Source: Rana temporaria
Taxonomy: Eukaryota > Chordata > Amphibia > Anura > Ranidae
DNA length: 64,000 nucleotides
Assembly (NCBI RefSeq): GCF_905171775.1
Contig: NC_053489.1
Span: 389,205,349 to 389,269,348 of the forward strand
Direction: 5' to 3'
Shown here: piece after piece, positions 55,096-64,000 of the stretch
Layout: every line of letters begins with the position of its first letter
How positions within the stretch are numbered: the first letter of the stretch is position 1
Notes under the pieces: generated by a model
The model's input: the letters and a program-made list of their open reading frames with translations, nothing else
What the model was told of the DNA's origin: nothing
The model's database searches: none
Position numbers and translations under genes: made by a program

Positions 55096-56559
55096 CACTA
55101 GGGTGGCTCTGGGGGGCCCCATACAACATTTTGCTATGGGGCCCTGTGATTTCTAGTTACGCCCCTGTACAGCCCCCCGGGTATTCACGAAGGTCCTGGC
55201 TCCCATCTTAGCCAACCTAAGGACCTAGGGAGTCTTGATCCTAGCCTACCTGGACGACCTCCTTATCATAGACCACTCTGCTTCCAGCCTAAATCGAGCA
55301 GTAGCCCTTATGGTCCAATTTCTCGAGGTATTCGGCTGGGTTTTAAACAGAGAGAAATCAGCCTTGCAACCCACGAAGCGGTTGGAATACTTCGGCATGC
55401 TGCTAGACACTGTACAGCAAAGGGTGTTTCTACCTTTGGGAAAGGCCGAAGGTGTCAGAGTTAATCCGCTTGGTTAAGAGCAAGAGAGAACCAACAATTC
55501 GCTTATGTATTCGATTACTGGGCAAACTAGTGGCCACCTTCGAGGCGGTACCTTATGCTCAGGCTCACACTCCAGTCCTACAGGCGGCCATTCTGTCAGC
55601 TTGGAACAAAGATCCAGCAGCCCTGGATCTTCCCTTGACACTCTCATCAAAGGTCCGTCAAAGTCTCTGCTGGTGGTTAATCCCTCAGAATCTGAAGAAG
55701 GGAAAATCTTTCAGTCCAATTACCTGGAGGATAGTGACCACAGATGCCAGCCTATGGGGCTGGGGAGCAGTTTTGGACGGGCAGACTCGGCAGGGGACGT
55801 GGGCAGAGGCAGAGAGACTTCTGCCCATCAACGTTCTGGAAATCAGAGCGGCACGGTTAGCCTTAAAGGCATGGACATACGAGCTACAGGGGTCTCCGTT
55901 GAGAGTACAGTCCGACAATGCCACGGCTGTGGCATATATAAATCACCAAGGGGGCACGAGGAGTCGAGCCGCCCAGAGGGAGGTGAATTTAATTTTTCTG
56001 TGGGCAGAGACGCATGTGCCATGCATCTTGGCAATTTTTATTCCCGGAGTGGACAATTTGCAGGCAGACTTCTTAAGTCGCCAGCAGCTGGTTCCAGGGG
56101 AATGGTCGCTTCATCCCCAGGTCTTTCAGGAGATCTGCCAGAAGTGGGGATTGCCGGACGTAGACATCATGGCATCAAGGTACAACAAGAAACTGAACAA
56201 GTTCATGTCCCGGACAAGGGATCCTCTGGCCTGTGGAACCGATGCGTTGGTTTGCCCTTGGCATCAGTACAATCTACTGTATGCCTTCCCCCCATTGCAG
56301 ATGTTGCCCCGCCTGCTGCGCAGGATCAGGGGAGAAAACAAACCGTTAATTCTGATAGCCCCGGCTTGGCCCCGAAGGTCGTGGTTCTCACTAATCGTGA
56401 GGATGTCAGTAGGGGGAGCCCTGGGCCCTTCCTCTTCGTCCAGACCTACTCTCACAAGGCCCGATCCTCCATCTTGCCTTACGGCATCTAAATTTGACGG
56501 CCTGGCGGCTGAATCCCTGATTCTCAGGGGTAGAGGTCTATCCAGCCAGGTGATTTCAA

Positions 56560-57532
56560 TTCTGATTAAGGCAAGAAAGCCAGTTTCCAGAGTAATTTAT
56601 TACAGAGTTTGGAGGGCCTACGTGGTCTGGTGCGAGTCGCAAAAGTGGCTCCCTCGCAAGTACACCATTGACAGAGTGTTAAGTTTTCTCCAACTAGGAG
56701 TGGACAAAAATTTGGCCTTAAGCACTATCAAGGGACAGATTTCTGCCTTGTCAGTGTGGTTTCAGAGGCCTTTGGCCACTCACTCTCTAAGACTTTTTTG
56801 CAGGGGGTCTTACGCATTAGGCCCCCTATCAAATCTTCGGTTTGTCCGTGGGATTTGAATCTTGTGTTGTCAGCTCTACAAAAGCAGCCCTTTGAACCTC
56901 TGGCAGAGGTTCCGTTGGTATTACTAACTAGGAAGTTGGTATTTTTGGTGGCTATGGCTTCCGCTAGAAGAGTATCAGAGCTGGCAGCCTTGTCTTGTAA
57001 AGAACCATACCTCGTTCTGCATAACGTCAGAGTGGTTCTCCGTCCACATCCGTCTTTTCTGCCTAAGGTGGTGTCCAGTTTTCACTTGAACCAGGATTTG
57101 ATCCTACCATCCTTTTTTCCAAAGCCCACTTCGAGAAAGGAAGGCTTGCTGCACACCTTGGATGTTGTTAGGGCCATGAAGGCCTACCTCAAAGCTACAG
57201 AAAAGATTCGAAAGACGGATACATTGTTCATCCTGCCGGAAGGACCCAAGAGACGTCAGGCAGCAGCTAAAGCTACCATCGCTAGATGGATTAAGCAGTT
57301 AATCAGTCAGGCCTACGGCTTGAAGGGGTTGCCCGCTCCTTTATCAGTTAAGGCCCATTCTACTAGGGCCATGAGCGCCTCTTGGGCAGCACACCACCAG
57401 ATCTCTATGGCTCAGGTTTGCAAGGCGGCAACCTGGTCATCGGTCCACACGTTCACAAAGTTTTACCAATTGGACGTGAGAAGAAGGGCCGATGCAGCCT
57501 TTGGAAAGGCAGTGCTGCAGGCTGCGATTTGA
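56560..57532 (+). pseudogene. DIRS tyrosine recombinase, one frame change
   Basis: The N-terminal part (SQVISILIKARKPVSRVIYY, LSFLQLGVDKNLALSTIKGQ) is in the RNase H frame. A frame change near 56790 leads to the catalytic part, open for 258 residues to the stop at 57530: KTFLQGVLRIRPPIK, MASARRVSELAALSCKEPYL (first Arg), KATIARWIKQLISQAYG, VKAHSTRAMSASWAAH (HxxR) and SVHTFTKFYQLDVRRRADA (catalytic Tyr). All catalytic residues are kept. The enzyme integrates DIRS circles. Confidence 0.9.
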
Positions 57533-57707
57533 GATCCTCGGGATCCGGGGCACCCTTGGTTAATTAATGAATTAATTAAAGTAATCAGATTAATAATTTT
57601 TCGTTGGATTTAATTTAGATTTATTATGATTTAAAGGATACTTTCTGAATTAAATCTCCTGGTTAAGATGTCTCCCTCCCCTCATTGGAAGCATTGCTTT
57701 GGGACAT

Positions 57708-57800
57708 CCCACATAGTAATGAATATGCCGCTCTGTGTCCCGTGATGTACGAGAAAGAAAAAGGGATTTTTAATACAGCTTACCTGTAAAATCCTTTTCT
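57708..57800. repeat. DIRS copy 1 internal complementary region
   Basis: The first half (57708-57760) is the complement of the left element edge, ending GTACGAGAAAGAAA. The second half (57761-57800) is the complement of the right edge, starting AAGGGATTTTTAATACAGC. This is the DIRS template that joins the ends into a circle. Confidence 0.92.
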
Positions 57801-57874
57801 TGGAGTACATCACGGGACACAGAGCTCCCACCCCTCTTATGGGTAACTTTTGGGAGGCATACTGCTTGCTACAA

Positions 57875-58057
57875 AACTGAGGGACTCCTCCTATGGGAGG
57901 GGGTTATATAGGGAGGGGACTTCCTGTTTGAGATTGCCAGTGTCCATTACCTGAAGGTACTCCATATAACCCACATAGTAATGAATATGCCGCTCTGTGT
58001 CCCGTGATGTACTCCAAGAAAAGGATTTTACAGGTAAGCTGTATTAAAAATCCCTTT
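57875..58057. repeat. DIRS copy 1 right inverted terminal repeat
   Basis: The inverse of 46945-47084, extended by about 45 bases (CAAGAAAAGGATTTTACAGG on) that occur only at this end and, inverted, in the internal complementary region. Confidence 0.92.
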
Positions 58058-58235
58058 ATTTTTATCTTGTAAAACCTGAATAAAATATTTTCTACTTTTG
58101 ATATAAAATAACTTGTCTGGTTTCTATCTTGGCACCGTGATAATCCCCTCAATCTTTCCAATCCCTTTTCTAAACCAACCCAGGGATGAGGTGCTGTATC
58201 CCCACTAGGACTTTCGATCACTAACTCCCCACTTC
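58058..58235 (+). repeat. Penelope-like terminal repeat, plus strand, right part
   Basis: TTGGCACCGTGATAATCCCCTC and GGGATGAGGTGCTGTATCC align with the inverse of 43860-43945. It continues the sequence broken at 46934 by DIRS copy 1. Confidence 0.65.
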
Positions 58236-59322
58236 TCAATCATTGGAAAAAACGTTTCCTCTCCCACCTCTCCAGGTACAGGTTAGCGTAAGAGGGGGCA
58301 CAGATGGTCCCCATAGCTACTCGCAGCACCTGGAGGAAGTGGGAGGTGCCAAATAAAAAAACATAATTTCGGGCGAGGATGAATTTAAGCAGCCGAAGGA
58401 CGAACTCGCTGTAACAACTAGAAGACGAACCCCGTTCGTCTAACTGTGTCCGAATAGTAGCAATACCCTTTTTGTGGGGAATGGAATTATAAAGACTTTC
58501 CACATCTAATGCAACCAACCAAGTGCCAGGTAGAAGATATTTTCCATCAATGTTGCGGAGAAGGTCTATAGTATCTTTAACATAAGACAATAGTGAAATG
58601 ACATAAGGATGCAAGTACTTGTCAACCAAAGCACTCGCATTCTCAGTCAATCCCTGACAGCCAGACACAATAGGACGACCGGGAGGGTGAACCAGGGATT
58701 TATGAACTTTAGGTAAAGAGTAAAATGTCGGTGTCTTTGGGTCCTTGGTGTTCAGATAATTCCAGGTAGGCTGGCCGATTAGTACCATCCTGATAAGCCT
58801 TGAAAATAATAGCACGATATTCATGAATGAAATTATCCACCAGTGTGCTAGAAATTGGTCGATACCAAGATTTGTTGTCAAGGATTTCGAGGCACATACG
58901 TTCATATGCCCCGACATCCATGACAACCACATTACCCCCTTTATCGGCTGGCTTTATAACCAAACCTGAATGTGTTTGGAGATCTTTTAATGCCTTCCGA
59001 TGCCTGGAGGCAAGATTATATTCATTTTTATTGGACAAATCCATATTTTTAATTTCTGAAGTGACTTGCTGTACAAAGGCCCAAATATTAGGGTTTGTAT
59101 TAAGCAGAGGAAAGTTGCGCGATTTAGGTTTAAAAGAAGTGGGGGAGATACACCAGGGACGACCAACCCCGGCAAAGCCGCAATTGCCGTGTCGTTGTCA
59201 TCAGTGTGTCCCTCCTCCCACAAAGACATTAAGTCATCCATAGCCTGAAGCTCAGCTTCAGAGATATCAAGTGGCGGAAAATCAATTGATTCAGAAGAAA
59301 AAGAAGGTCGATCGTATAGGAC
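58236..59322 (-). mobile_element. Penelope-like element, minus strand, N-terminal RT half
   Basis: The coding runs from about 59320 to 58240 on the minus strand. The 5' part is cut by the poly(A) end of L1 copy B. The 3' part ends abruptly in the RT, beside the oppositely oriented terminal repeat. Its amino-acid sequence is similar to, but clearly distinct from, the copy at 45020-46262. Confidence 0.85.
58240..59310 (-). pseudogene. Penelope-like reverse transcriptase, frameshifted
   Basis: In order: AMDDLMSLWEEGHTDDNDTA, LLNTNPNIWAFVQQ-type sequence over two frames, MDLSNKNEYNLASRHRKALK, DLQTHSGLVIKPADKGGNVV, SWYRPISSTLVDNFIHEYRA, KTPTFYSLPKVHKSLVHPPG, RPIVSGCQGLTENASALVDK, LVALDVESLYNSIPHKKGI and VAMGTICAPSYANLYLERWE. 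The IDD box would follow next and is missing. Frame changes occur near 59100, 59040 and 58770. Confidence 0.9.
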
Positions 59323-59593
59323 TTTTTTTTTTTAACAACAAGGTTGGTCTTTATTTAATGCAAGAGTGTTACAGTACAAGGTACAAGGTATAAAGAACAA
59401 AGCAGTATCATTGGCAGACATGAGGTCCAGGAAACATTTGCATAGAAGAGAAACAACTGTAATTCAAGCTTAAACCCAATTCAATGGAGCCTATGCACCA
59501 GAGTTAATAGTAGTGAAGTGCCCCAGAAGAGGGGAAGGGGGGGAACGGGGGGGGTGGGGGGCCAGTAAGGAAGCGGGACTTCAGCAGGCATGA

Positions 59594-62500
59594 TCAAAGC
59601 GGGTTCATCCATGGTCCCCATACTCGCTCAAACTTCCACGGGCATCCCCTGTTCATGTAAGTCATTTTGTACAGAGGGAGAACAGCGTTAACTGCATCCA
59701 TCCAGGCACCCACCGTGGGAGGGGCCCTAGAGGTCCACTTCAATAGAATTGCCTTCTTCGCATAGAAGAATAACAGTGATAGCAACAGCTTAACATATCG
59801 AGGTCTTTGCTCATCGTCCTGTACCCCCAGGAGCATCAGCTCCGGGGAGATCGGAAGACTCAGGTGGAGGCGGACATTGACCGTCTCAACCACAGCGGAC
59901 CAGAAGTCCACCAACCTAGGACATGTCCAGAACATGTGCATATATGTGCCCTCTGAGGTGTAGCATCGTGGGCAGTTAGGCGAGCGGTGCGGATATATCC
60001 CATGCAGTCTCTGAGGGGTGAAATACACCCTGTGTATGAACTTTGCCTGTATGAGCTTATCCCTAGACGAGATCACTAGTTTATAACCATCATCGAAACA
60101 CTCCTCCCAAGTCTCCCTATCCAGGGACGGGACATCCACCTCCCACTTACGCCACAGGGCATCTATCTTGGGGGAGTCCTTGCTAAGAATCGTTTGGTAC
60201 AGAGTGGACAATGGCTTTTTTAGGGAGCTTTGGGCCAGTAAGTCCTCAACCAGGTCAGTCCTGAGAACTGGGGGGGCAGGGAACTGGGCCCTAAAGGCGT
60301 GCCGCAGCTGGTGGTAGCGAAACAGCATCCAGGGCGCCAGGCCAAAACGAGTAGACAGGGTCGAGAAGGGGAGCAGGGACCCATCAGCAACAATGTCTCT
60401 CAGGAGTTTAATACCGAACCGCGCCCACAGCTGCGGGTCCGGTACGGTACGAAAGTGCCCGAGGTTAGGATTCCCCCACAGTGGGGTAAAGGGGGACCAC
60501 CTGCCGGGGGACTGGAAGCGGCGTCTAGCCGCCCCCCACACCCTCAGCGTGGTTCTAGACGGACCCGGCAACAGGGGGTATCCAGATGGGCCCCGGTAGA
60601 CCAGGTTGCTAAGTTCGGTTAGGGACCCCACGATAGCCGCCTCTAGACAGACCGCTGCATTGGCCCTGGACTGCTCAAACCACCACCGGACCGTGACCAA
60701 TACAGCAGCCCAGTAGTACACCAAAAGGTTGGGCAGCGCCAACCCCCCGAAGCCAACAGGCAGCTGAAGGGTGGATCTGGCCAACCGGGGGGACGAACCC
60801 CGCCACAGAAAAGAGCCAATGCAGCTATCCAATTCCCGAAAGAGAGACTGAGGCAGCCACACAGGGCTGTTCCTGAACAAGTACGTAAATTTGGGCAGGA
60901 AAATCATTTTGAGAACATTTATGCGCCCAAGGAGGTTCAACGGCAGAGTGCTCCATCGCGAGCAGTGGTCCCTAAGCCTATCCACCACCGGTCTCAAATT
61001 GAGTCGGTAGTAGGACTGCAAATCCCGGGAAACCTTCACCCCCAAGTACACAAATTCTTCAACCCACTGTAGCATTGACTGCGAGGACACCTCTCTAGCC
61101 CCAGCATCCAGCGGGAAGAGAACAGATTTAGTCCAATTGATACGTACCCCAGAGTATTTACCAAAGTCATCAAATATCTCCAGCGCCGAGGACAGGGATT
61201 CGACTGGATCGTGGAGATACAGGAGGGTGTCATCCGCATATAAGGATATTTTCTCCTCCAGAGGGCCCACCCGGAGGCCCCGTACACGGTCCGAGTCCCT
61301 GACCATGACCGCCAGGGGCTCAAGGGCCAGGGCGAACAGGCTGGGTGACAAGGGGCAACCCTGCCGGGTCCCCCTCCGGAGGGGAAAATAGTCAGACAGG
61401 TAGTCGTTCACACGAATCCTAGCTCGAGGGGACCTATAGAGCATTTGAAGCCATTGTAGAAACTTAGGACCAAAGCCGAATCTACGGAGTACCTCCCACA
61501 AATAGTCCCACTCCACCGAGTCGAAGGCCTTCTCAGCGTCTAAAGAGGCCACGACTCGGGTGCCCCCATTATCATGTTGCGCACCCAGATTCAAGAACAG
61601 GCGACGGATGTTAATGTCAGTGCCCTTCCCAGGCATGAACCCAGTCTGGTCCACGTGTATCAGGTCCTCAATCACAGTGGCCAACCTAATAGCCAAGAGC
61701 TTAGCAAGGAGTTTGGCGTCCGCATTAATAAGTGAGATAGGCCTGTAGGAGGCACACTCTTCAAGATCCTTACCAGGTTTGGGCACCAACACCACAATCG
61801 CGTCAGACAGTGAATCAGGAAGATACCCCAGATTAAAGGCCTGCTTAAGTAGGGAGGTGATCCTGGGAGCAATAAGCTCCTGGTGCACCGAATAAAATTC
61901 AATTGGGATACCATCCGGGCCGGGGGTCTTCCCAGACTGCATAGAGTTTAGGGCCACCTGTATCTCCTCCAGTGATACATCAGAGTCTAGGAAGGCACAC
62001 TGCGCCTCGGTCAAGGAGGGAAGGGAGATCTGATCTAAATAGTAAAGCAGCTCTGCCGTAGTATAGGTTACTCTAGAGGAGTACAAGGACCGGTAGAACT
62101 CTAGGAATCTAGCCCCAATGTCCACTGAGGACGTAAGCAACCCCCCATCTCGGTCGCGTAATCTCCCCACATGGGTCAGAGGTCGCTGCCCCCTGGCGAG
62201 CCAGGCCAGCAGTCGACCATTCTTGTCCCCATATTCGAACACCCACTGGGCACTCTCTAGCATGGACTTCTTGGTGAGGTCCACTCTGACCAGGGAAAGA
62301 TCTCTTAGGGCGTCGCTCCAGGGCACGTAGTGCTCCGAGTCCGGTGAGCATACGTATTCGGCCTCCCTCAGTCTTGCCCTCTCCTCGTGGTCCCTCAGAG
62401 ACTGCATCGATTCACGCTTGCGCGCCGCCACACGAGCCGTAAAGTCACCCCTTAGCCATGACTTGAAGGCATCCCACTCCACTAGGGGGTCCACAGAGCC

Positions 62501-63313
62501 CTCATTGTCCAGCCAGAAGGCACAGAGGGCCTCCGGCATCTGCTCCTGAATTTCGGGATCCATGATCCAATACTTGGATAATCTCAACAGGCGCACTCCC
62601 TCCACCCGGGACAGCTGAAAAGTGACAGATACTGGAGCATGATCCGAGATGCCTCTAGAGAGGATCTCCACATCAACTACCCTCCTTAGCAGTTCAGGGG
62701 AGGCAAACGCCAAGTCGATGCGGGACATAGTCCGGTAAGTGGTTGACAGACAAGTATAAGCCCTGGTGGAGGGGTGCAGCTGCCGCCAAAGATCCGTCAT
62801 GCGGAATGCATCCGCCCAATTGGCCAGGCCATGTTGCTGCGGGCCAGAGGCATGTAGCCTGTCCAGATCCCTAGACATAACAAGGTTGAAGTCCCCCACA
62901 ACTAATACATCCCCTACGTTATACATAGTAGCCACTTGCATTATAGAATGGAGGATATCTAGGTCCGCAGGGGGGGGCAAGTATACACCCACCAATACAA
63001 TAGGTATCCCCGATATTAAGGCATGTAGCAGCACATATCTCCCGCCCGGGTCCAGCTTAACGTCTAGGAGTTGGAAAGGGAGGGATCTATGTACCAGCAC
63101 ACTGACGCCGCGAGCATAGTTAGAATACGTCGCATGATAGTGTGCTCCAACCCATGCCCTCTTTAAACTTAGGATACGGGAACCCATCAGGTGTGTCTCC
63201 TGAAGGATACACACCTGGGGGTGTAGCTTCTTCAAGTAGTTCATAACCAGCGACCGTTTCACTGCCGAGTTGAGTCCCCGCACATTCCATGAGATCACTC
63301 TGCACTTAGCCAT
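59594..63313 (-). CDS. L1 ORF2 protein, intact endonuclease-reverse transcriptase
   Basis: An uninterrupted 1,239-residue frame, normal length for the group. The endonuclease (about 1-235) keeps SWNVRGLN (Asn10), QETHL (Glu39), GDFN, SRIDLAFA and SDHAPV. The reverse transcriptase (about 470-780) keeps GKTPGPDGIPIEFY, QTGFMPGKGTDINIRRLF, RGTRQGCPLSPSLFALALEP and the catalytic YADDTLLY at about 691-698. The C-terminal zinc-knuckle-like motif CPRCYTSEG with HMFWTC lies near 1115. The first ATG gives MAKCRVISWNVRG, equivalent to the start in copy A. No lesion is visible, so the protein could be active. Confidence 0.97.
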   Translation of the reverse strand: MAKCRVISWNVRGLNSAVKRSLVMNYLKKLHPQVCILQETHLMGSRILSLKRAWVGAHYHATYSNYARGVSVLVHRSLPFQLLDVKLDPGGRYVLLHALISGIPIVLVGVYLPPPADLDILHSIMQVATMYNVGDVLVVGDFNLVMSRDLDRLHASGPQQHGLANWADAFRMTDLWRQLHPSTRAYTCLSTTYRTMSRIDLAFASPELLRRVVDVEILSRGISDHAPVSVTFQLSRVEGVRLLRLSKYWIMDPEIQEQMPEALCAFWLDNEGSVDPLVEWDAFKSWLRGDFTARVAARKRESMQSLRDHEERARLREAEYVCSPDSEHYVPWSDALRDLSLVRVDLTKKSMLESAQWVFEYGDKNGRLLAWLARGQRPLTHVGRLRDRDGGLLTSSVDIGARFLEFYRSLYSSRVTYTTAELLYYLDQISLPSLTEAQCAFLDSDVSLEEIQVALNSMQSGKTPGPDGIPIEFYSVHQELIAPRITSLLKQAFNLGYLPDSLSDAIVVLVPKPGKDLEECASYRPISLINADAKLLAKLLAIRLATVIEDLIHVDQTGFMPGKGTDINIRRLFLNLGAQHDNGGTRVVASLDAEKAFDSVEWDYLWEVLRRFGFGPKFLQWLQMLYRSPRARIRVNDYLSDYFPLRRGTRQGCPLSPSLFALALEPLAVMVRDSDRVRGLRVGPLEEKISLYADDTLLYLHDPVESLSSALEIFDDFGKYSGVRINWTKSVLFPLDAGAREVSSQSMLQWVEEFVYLGVKVSRDLQSYYRLNLRPVVDRLRDHCSRWSTLPLNLLGRINVLKMIFLPKFTYLFRNSPVWLPQSLFRELDSCIGSFLWRGSSPRLARSTLQLPVGFGGLALPNLLVYYWAAVLVTVRWWFEQSRANAAVCLEAAIVGSLTELSNLVYRGPSGYPLLPGPSRTTLRVWGAARRRFQSPGRWSPFTPLWGNPNLGHFRTVPDPQLWARFGIKLLRDIVADGSLLPFSTLSTRFGLAPWMLFRYHQLRHAFRAQFPAPPVLRTDLVEDLLAQSSLKKPLSTLYQTILSKDSPKIDALWRKWEVDVPSLDRETWEECFDDGYKLVISSRDKLIQAKFIHRVYFTPQRLHGIYPHRSPNCPRCYTSEGTYMHMFWTCPRLVDFWSAVVETVNVRLHLSLPISPELMLLGVQDDEQRPRYVKLLLSLLFFYAKKAILLKWTSRAPPTVGAWMDAVNAVLPLYKMTYMNRGCPWKFERVWGPWMNPL

Positions 63314-63910
63314 ATGGGATGTCAGAGAACAGGGGAGAGATCACCCCGGGACTGTGCCAGCCAGAGCCGACCCACCAGGGAGACCCGAGCCCGCCCAGCC
63401 CCGGTCCGGCAGATCCAGGCAACGCCCCGGGAGTGCCCCAGAACCCCAATGTGTACACATACATACTGATAAGCATAGAGAGCAAAGACCAACCAACCTT
63501 ATATACAAAAAAGAAAAAAACCTTTAACCCTCCCGCCAAACCGTGGCAGAAGAACAGCCCTCCCCCCCACCCCCCACCCCGCGCACCTCGGAACATTAAG
63601 GAGCACTTAAAACCCATCAACCCCATAGTTTTATGAACAGTACCAACAAAGCGGGGAGCGTGTAGCCAGAGTTGGACACTAATGCACCTTCCTTACAAAG
63701 AGCAGAGGAGAGGAGTAAAATAAAAAACGGGAGGAGAAAAAAAAAAAAGAAGGGGGGGTAATCCAAGTCCCTCTCCAGTACCCTGGAGCGATGCAAGACG
63801 GATGTCAAGCTTAACGTTTTCACCTGCCTGGGCAGGGGCACATACTTAAACAGTCTGAACGTTGCATTAACAAGAGGACTGGGAATGCGGGCCGTATCCA
63901 CGTGTTGTAG
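63314..63910 (-). other. L1 copy B spacer between ORF1 and ORF2
   Basis: About 600 bases without a convincing gene, containing poly-purine runs on the plus strand (63480-63535, 63715-63755). The spacer has a similar length in copy A. A minus-strand stop at 63911-63913 could end ORF1, with RQMSPTPPADGRHDGAVGD before it, but too little is in the window to prove it. Confidence 0.55.
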
Positions 63911-64000
63911 TTAGTCCCCAACGGCTCCATCATGGCGCCCATCGGCGGGAGGGGTGGGGGACATCTGCCGAGTATTACAGGGCTGTAGGGCATCTCAGAT

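Larger units (their letters stand above)
51451..55167. mobile_element. hAT non-autonomous element, 3.7 kb, with 8-base duplication
   Basis: Left end CAGTGGCGGAACTACCGCC; right end TAGTTACGCCCCTG, inverse of CAGGGGCGTAACTA. The 8-base duplication TACAGCCC is exact on both sides (51443-51450 and 55168-55175), the hAT signature. It contains no transposase. The interior consists of two minisatellites, a Harbinger-like element, a (GT)n tract and an inverted repeat. CTATGGGGCCC words occur near both ends. Confidence 0.95.
50900..56795 (+). pseudogene. DIRS reverse transcriptase and RNase H, split by a hAT element
   Basis: The enzyme copies element RNA into circular DNA. RT segments: FAEVWEANIPDKWVLSLVAA (50946 on), a frame change near 51030-51100, then ERGLGFYSNLFIIPKPNGDI, ILDLKGLNSYLRV, ASIDLKDAYLHVPIFQGHQR and VALPFGLATAP, where the hAT element enters. 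After it come RVFTKVLAPILANL, a stop at 55226-55228, LAYLDDLLI with the catalytic DD, FGWVLNREKSALQPTKRLEY, and a frame change near 55455. RNase H has TTDASLWGWGAVLDG, NVLEIRAARLAL, RVQSDNATAVAYINHQGGTR and GVDNLQADFLSR. The frame then runs into VDIMASRYN and the recombinase start. Confidence 0.92.
46935..58057 (+). mobile_element. DIRS retrotransposon copy 1, structurally complete with two nested elements
   Basis: It has a left inverted terminal repeat (46935-47084), leader, gag, overlapping reverse transcriptase/RNase H and tyrosine recombinase, an internal complementary region (57708-57800) and a right inverted terminal repeat (57875-58057). Without the nested piggyBac-like (48744-50073) and hAT (51451-55167) insertions it would be about 6.1 kb, normal for DIRS. 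No target duplication is seen, as expected for recombinase integration. Coding regions hold several frameshifts and stops, so it is not autonomous. Confidence 0.92.
59323..64000 (-). mobile_element. Tx1/L1-type LINE, copy B, 5' end outside window
   Basis: Minus-strand LINE with a short poly(A) tail (T run at 59323-59333), a 260-base 3' non-coding region with ATTAAATAAAG just before the tail, an intact ORF2 (59594-63313) and a spacer to the right (63314 on) with purine tracts. ORF1 would lie beyond about 63910. It is inserted into a Penelope-like element. The tail directly follows the PLE word CGTATAGGAC; the matching duplication would be outside the window. Confidence 0.95.

Noticed and set aside
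54543..55156. Open frames of 95-161 residues with LGTG / YWAQ repeats
   Set aside because: Product of the second minisatellite; open in several phases on both strands.
46935..58057. Endogenous retrovirus or LTR retrotransposon
   Set aside because: Termini are inverted, there is an internal complementary region and a tyrosine recombinase, and no integrase, protease or envelope is visible; this is DIRS.
60299..63119. Plus-strand frames of 60-117 residues inside L1 copy B
   Set aside because: Antisense shadows of the intact ORF2.

Overview
The window is vertebrate nuclear DNA, almost certainly from a frog and most likely a ranid. It contains nested copies of the element classes typical of anuran genomes: Tx1/L1-type LINEs, DIRS tyrosine-recombinase retrotransposons, Penelope-like elements (PLEs), Tc1 transposons, hAT, piggyBac-like and Harbinger-like miniature elements, and CR1/L2 LINE fragments. 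I found no prokaryotic gene, operon, rRNA, tRNA or CRISPR array, and no complete host gene. Three exon-like pieces near 20.9-21.7 kb are the only hint of host coding sequence. The organism call is inference from repeat content and protein motifs. No database was searched.

Layout. 1-4.86 kb: minus-strand L1 with an intact ORF1 and a broken ORF2, running off the left edge. 4.9-12.6 kb: decayed Tc1 element, two miniature elements with CCGTATTT termini, foldbacks and PLE remnants. 12.9-18.3 kb: two Tc1 copies in opposite orientations, then a plus-strand PLE (GIY-YIG endonuclease end and tail) that contains a Harbinger-like miniature element, then a Tc1 end. 18.7-26.6 kb: CR1 LINE fragment, mostly unexplained AT-rich DNA, possible host exons, a possible DIRS leader, and a hAT-like element holding a piggyBac-like miniature element. 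27.3-34.5 kb: two decayed DIRS copies. 34.9-37.3 kb: three miniature elements. 37.3-42.8 kb: L2-type LINE, a 2.2 kb near-perfect palindrome, an L1 ORF1 fragment and a Tc1 end. 42.8-59.3 kb: PLE fragments invaded by DIRS elements. One DIRS (46.9-58.06 kb) keeps both inverted terminal repeats and the internal complementary region; a piggyBac-like element interrupts its gag and a 3.7 kb hAT element interrupts its reverse transcriptase. 59.3-64 kb: second minus-strand L1 with an uninterrupted 1,239-residue ORF2, running off the right edge.

The content is a stratigraphy of insertions rather than a cooperating gene set. The relative order can be read directly: PLE, then DIRS, then TTAA-type and hAT elements; Tc1, then TTAA-type; PLE, then L1. 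The most notable signals are five small hammerhead-ribozyme-like motifs tied to PLE sequence, a recurring hairpin with the apex TGTTTACA in four different TTAA-flanked miniature elements, the 2.2 kb palindrome with mirrored promoter-like signals, and the intact L1 ORF2.
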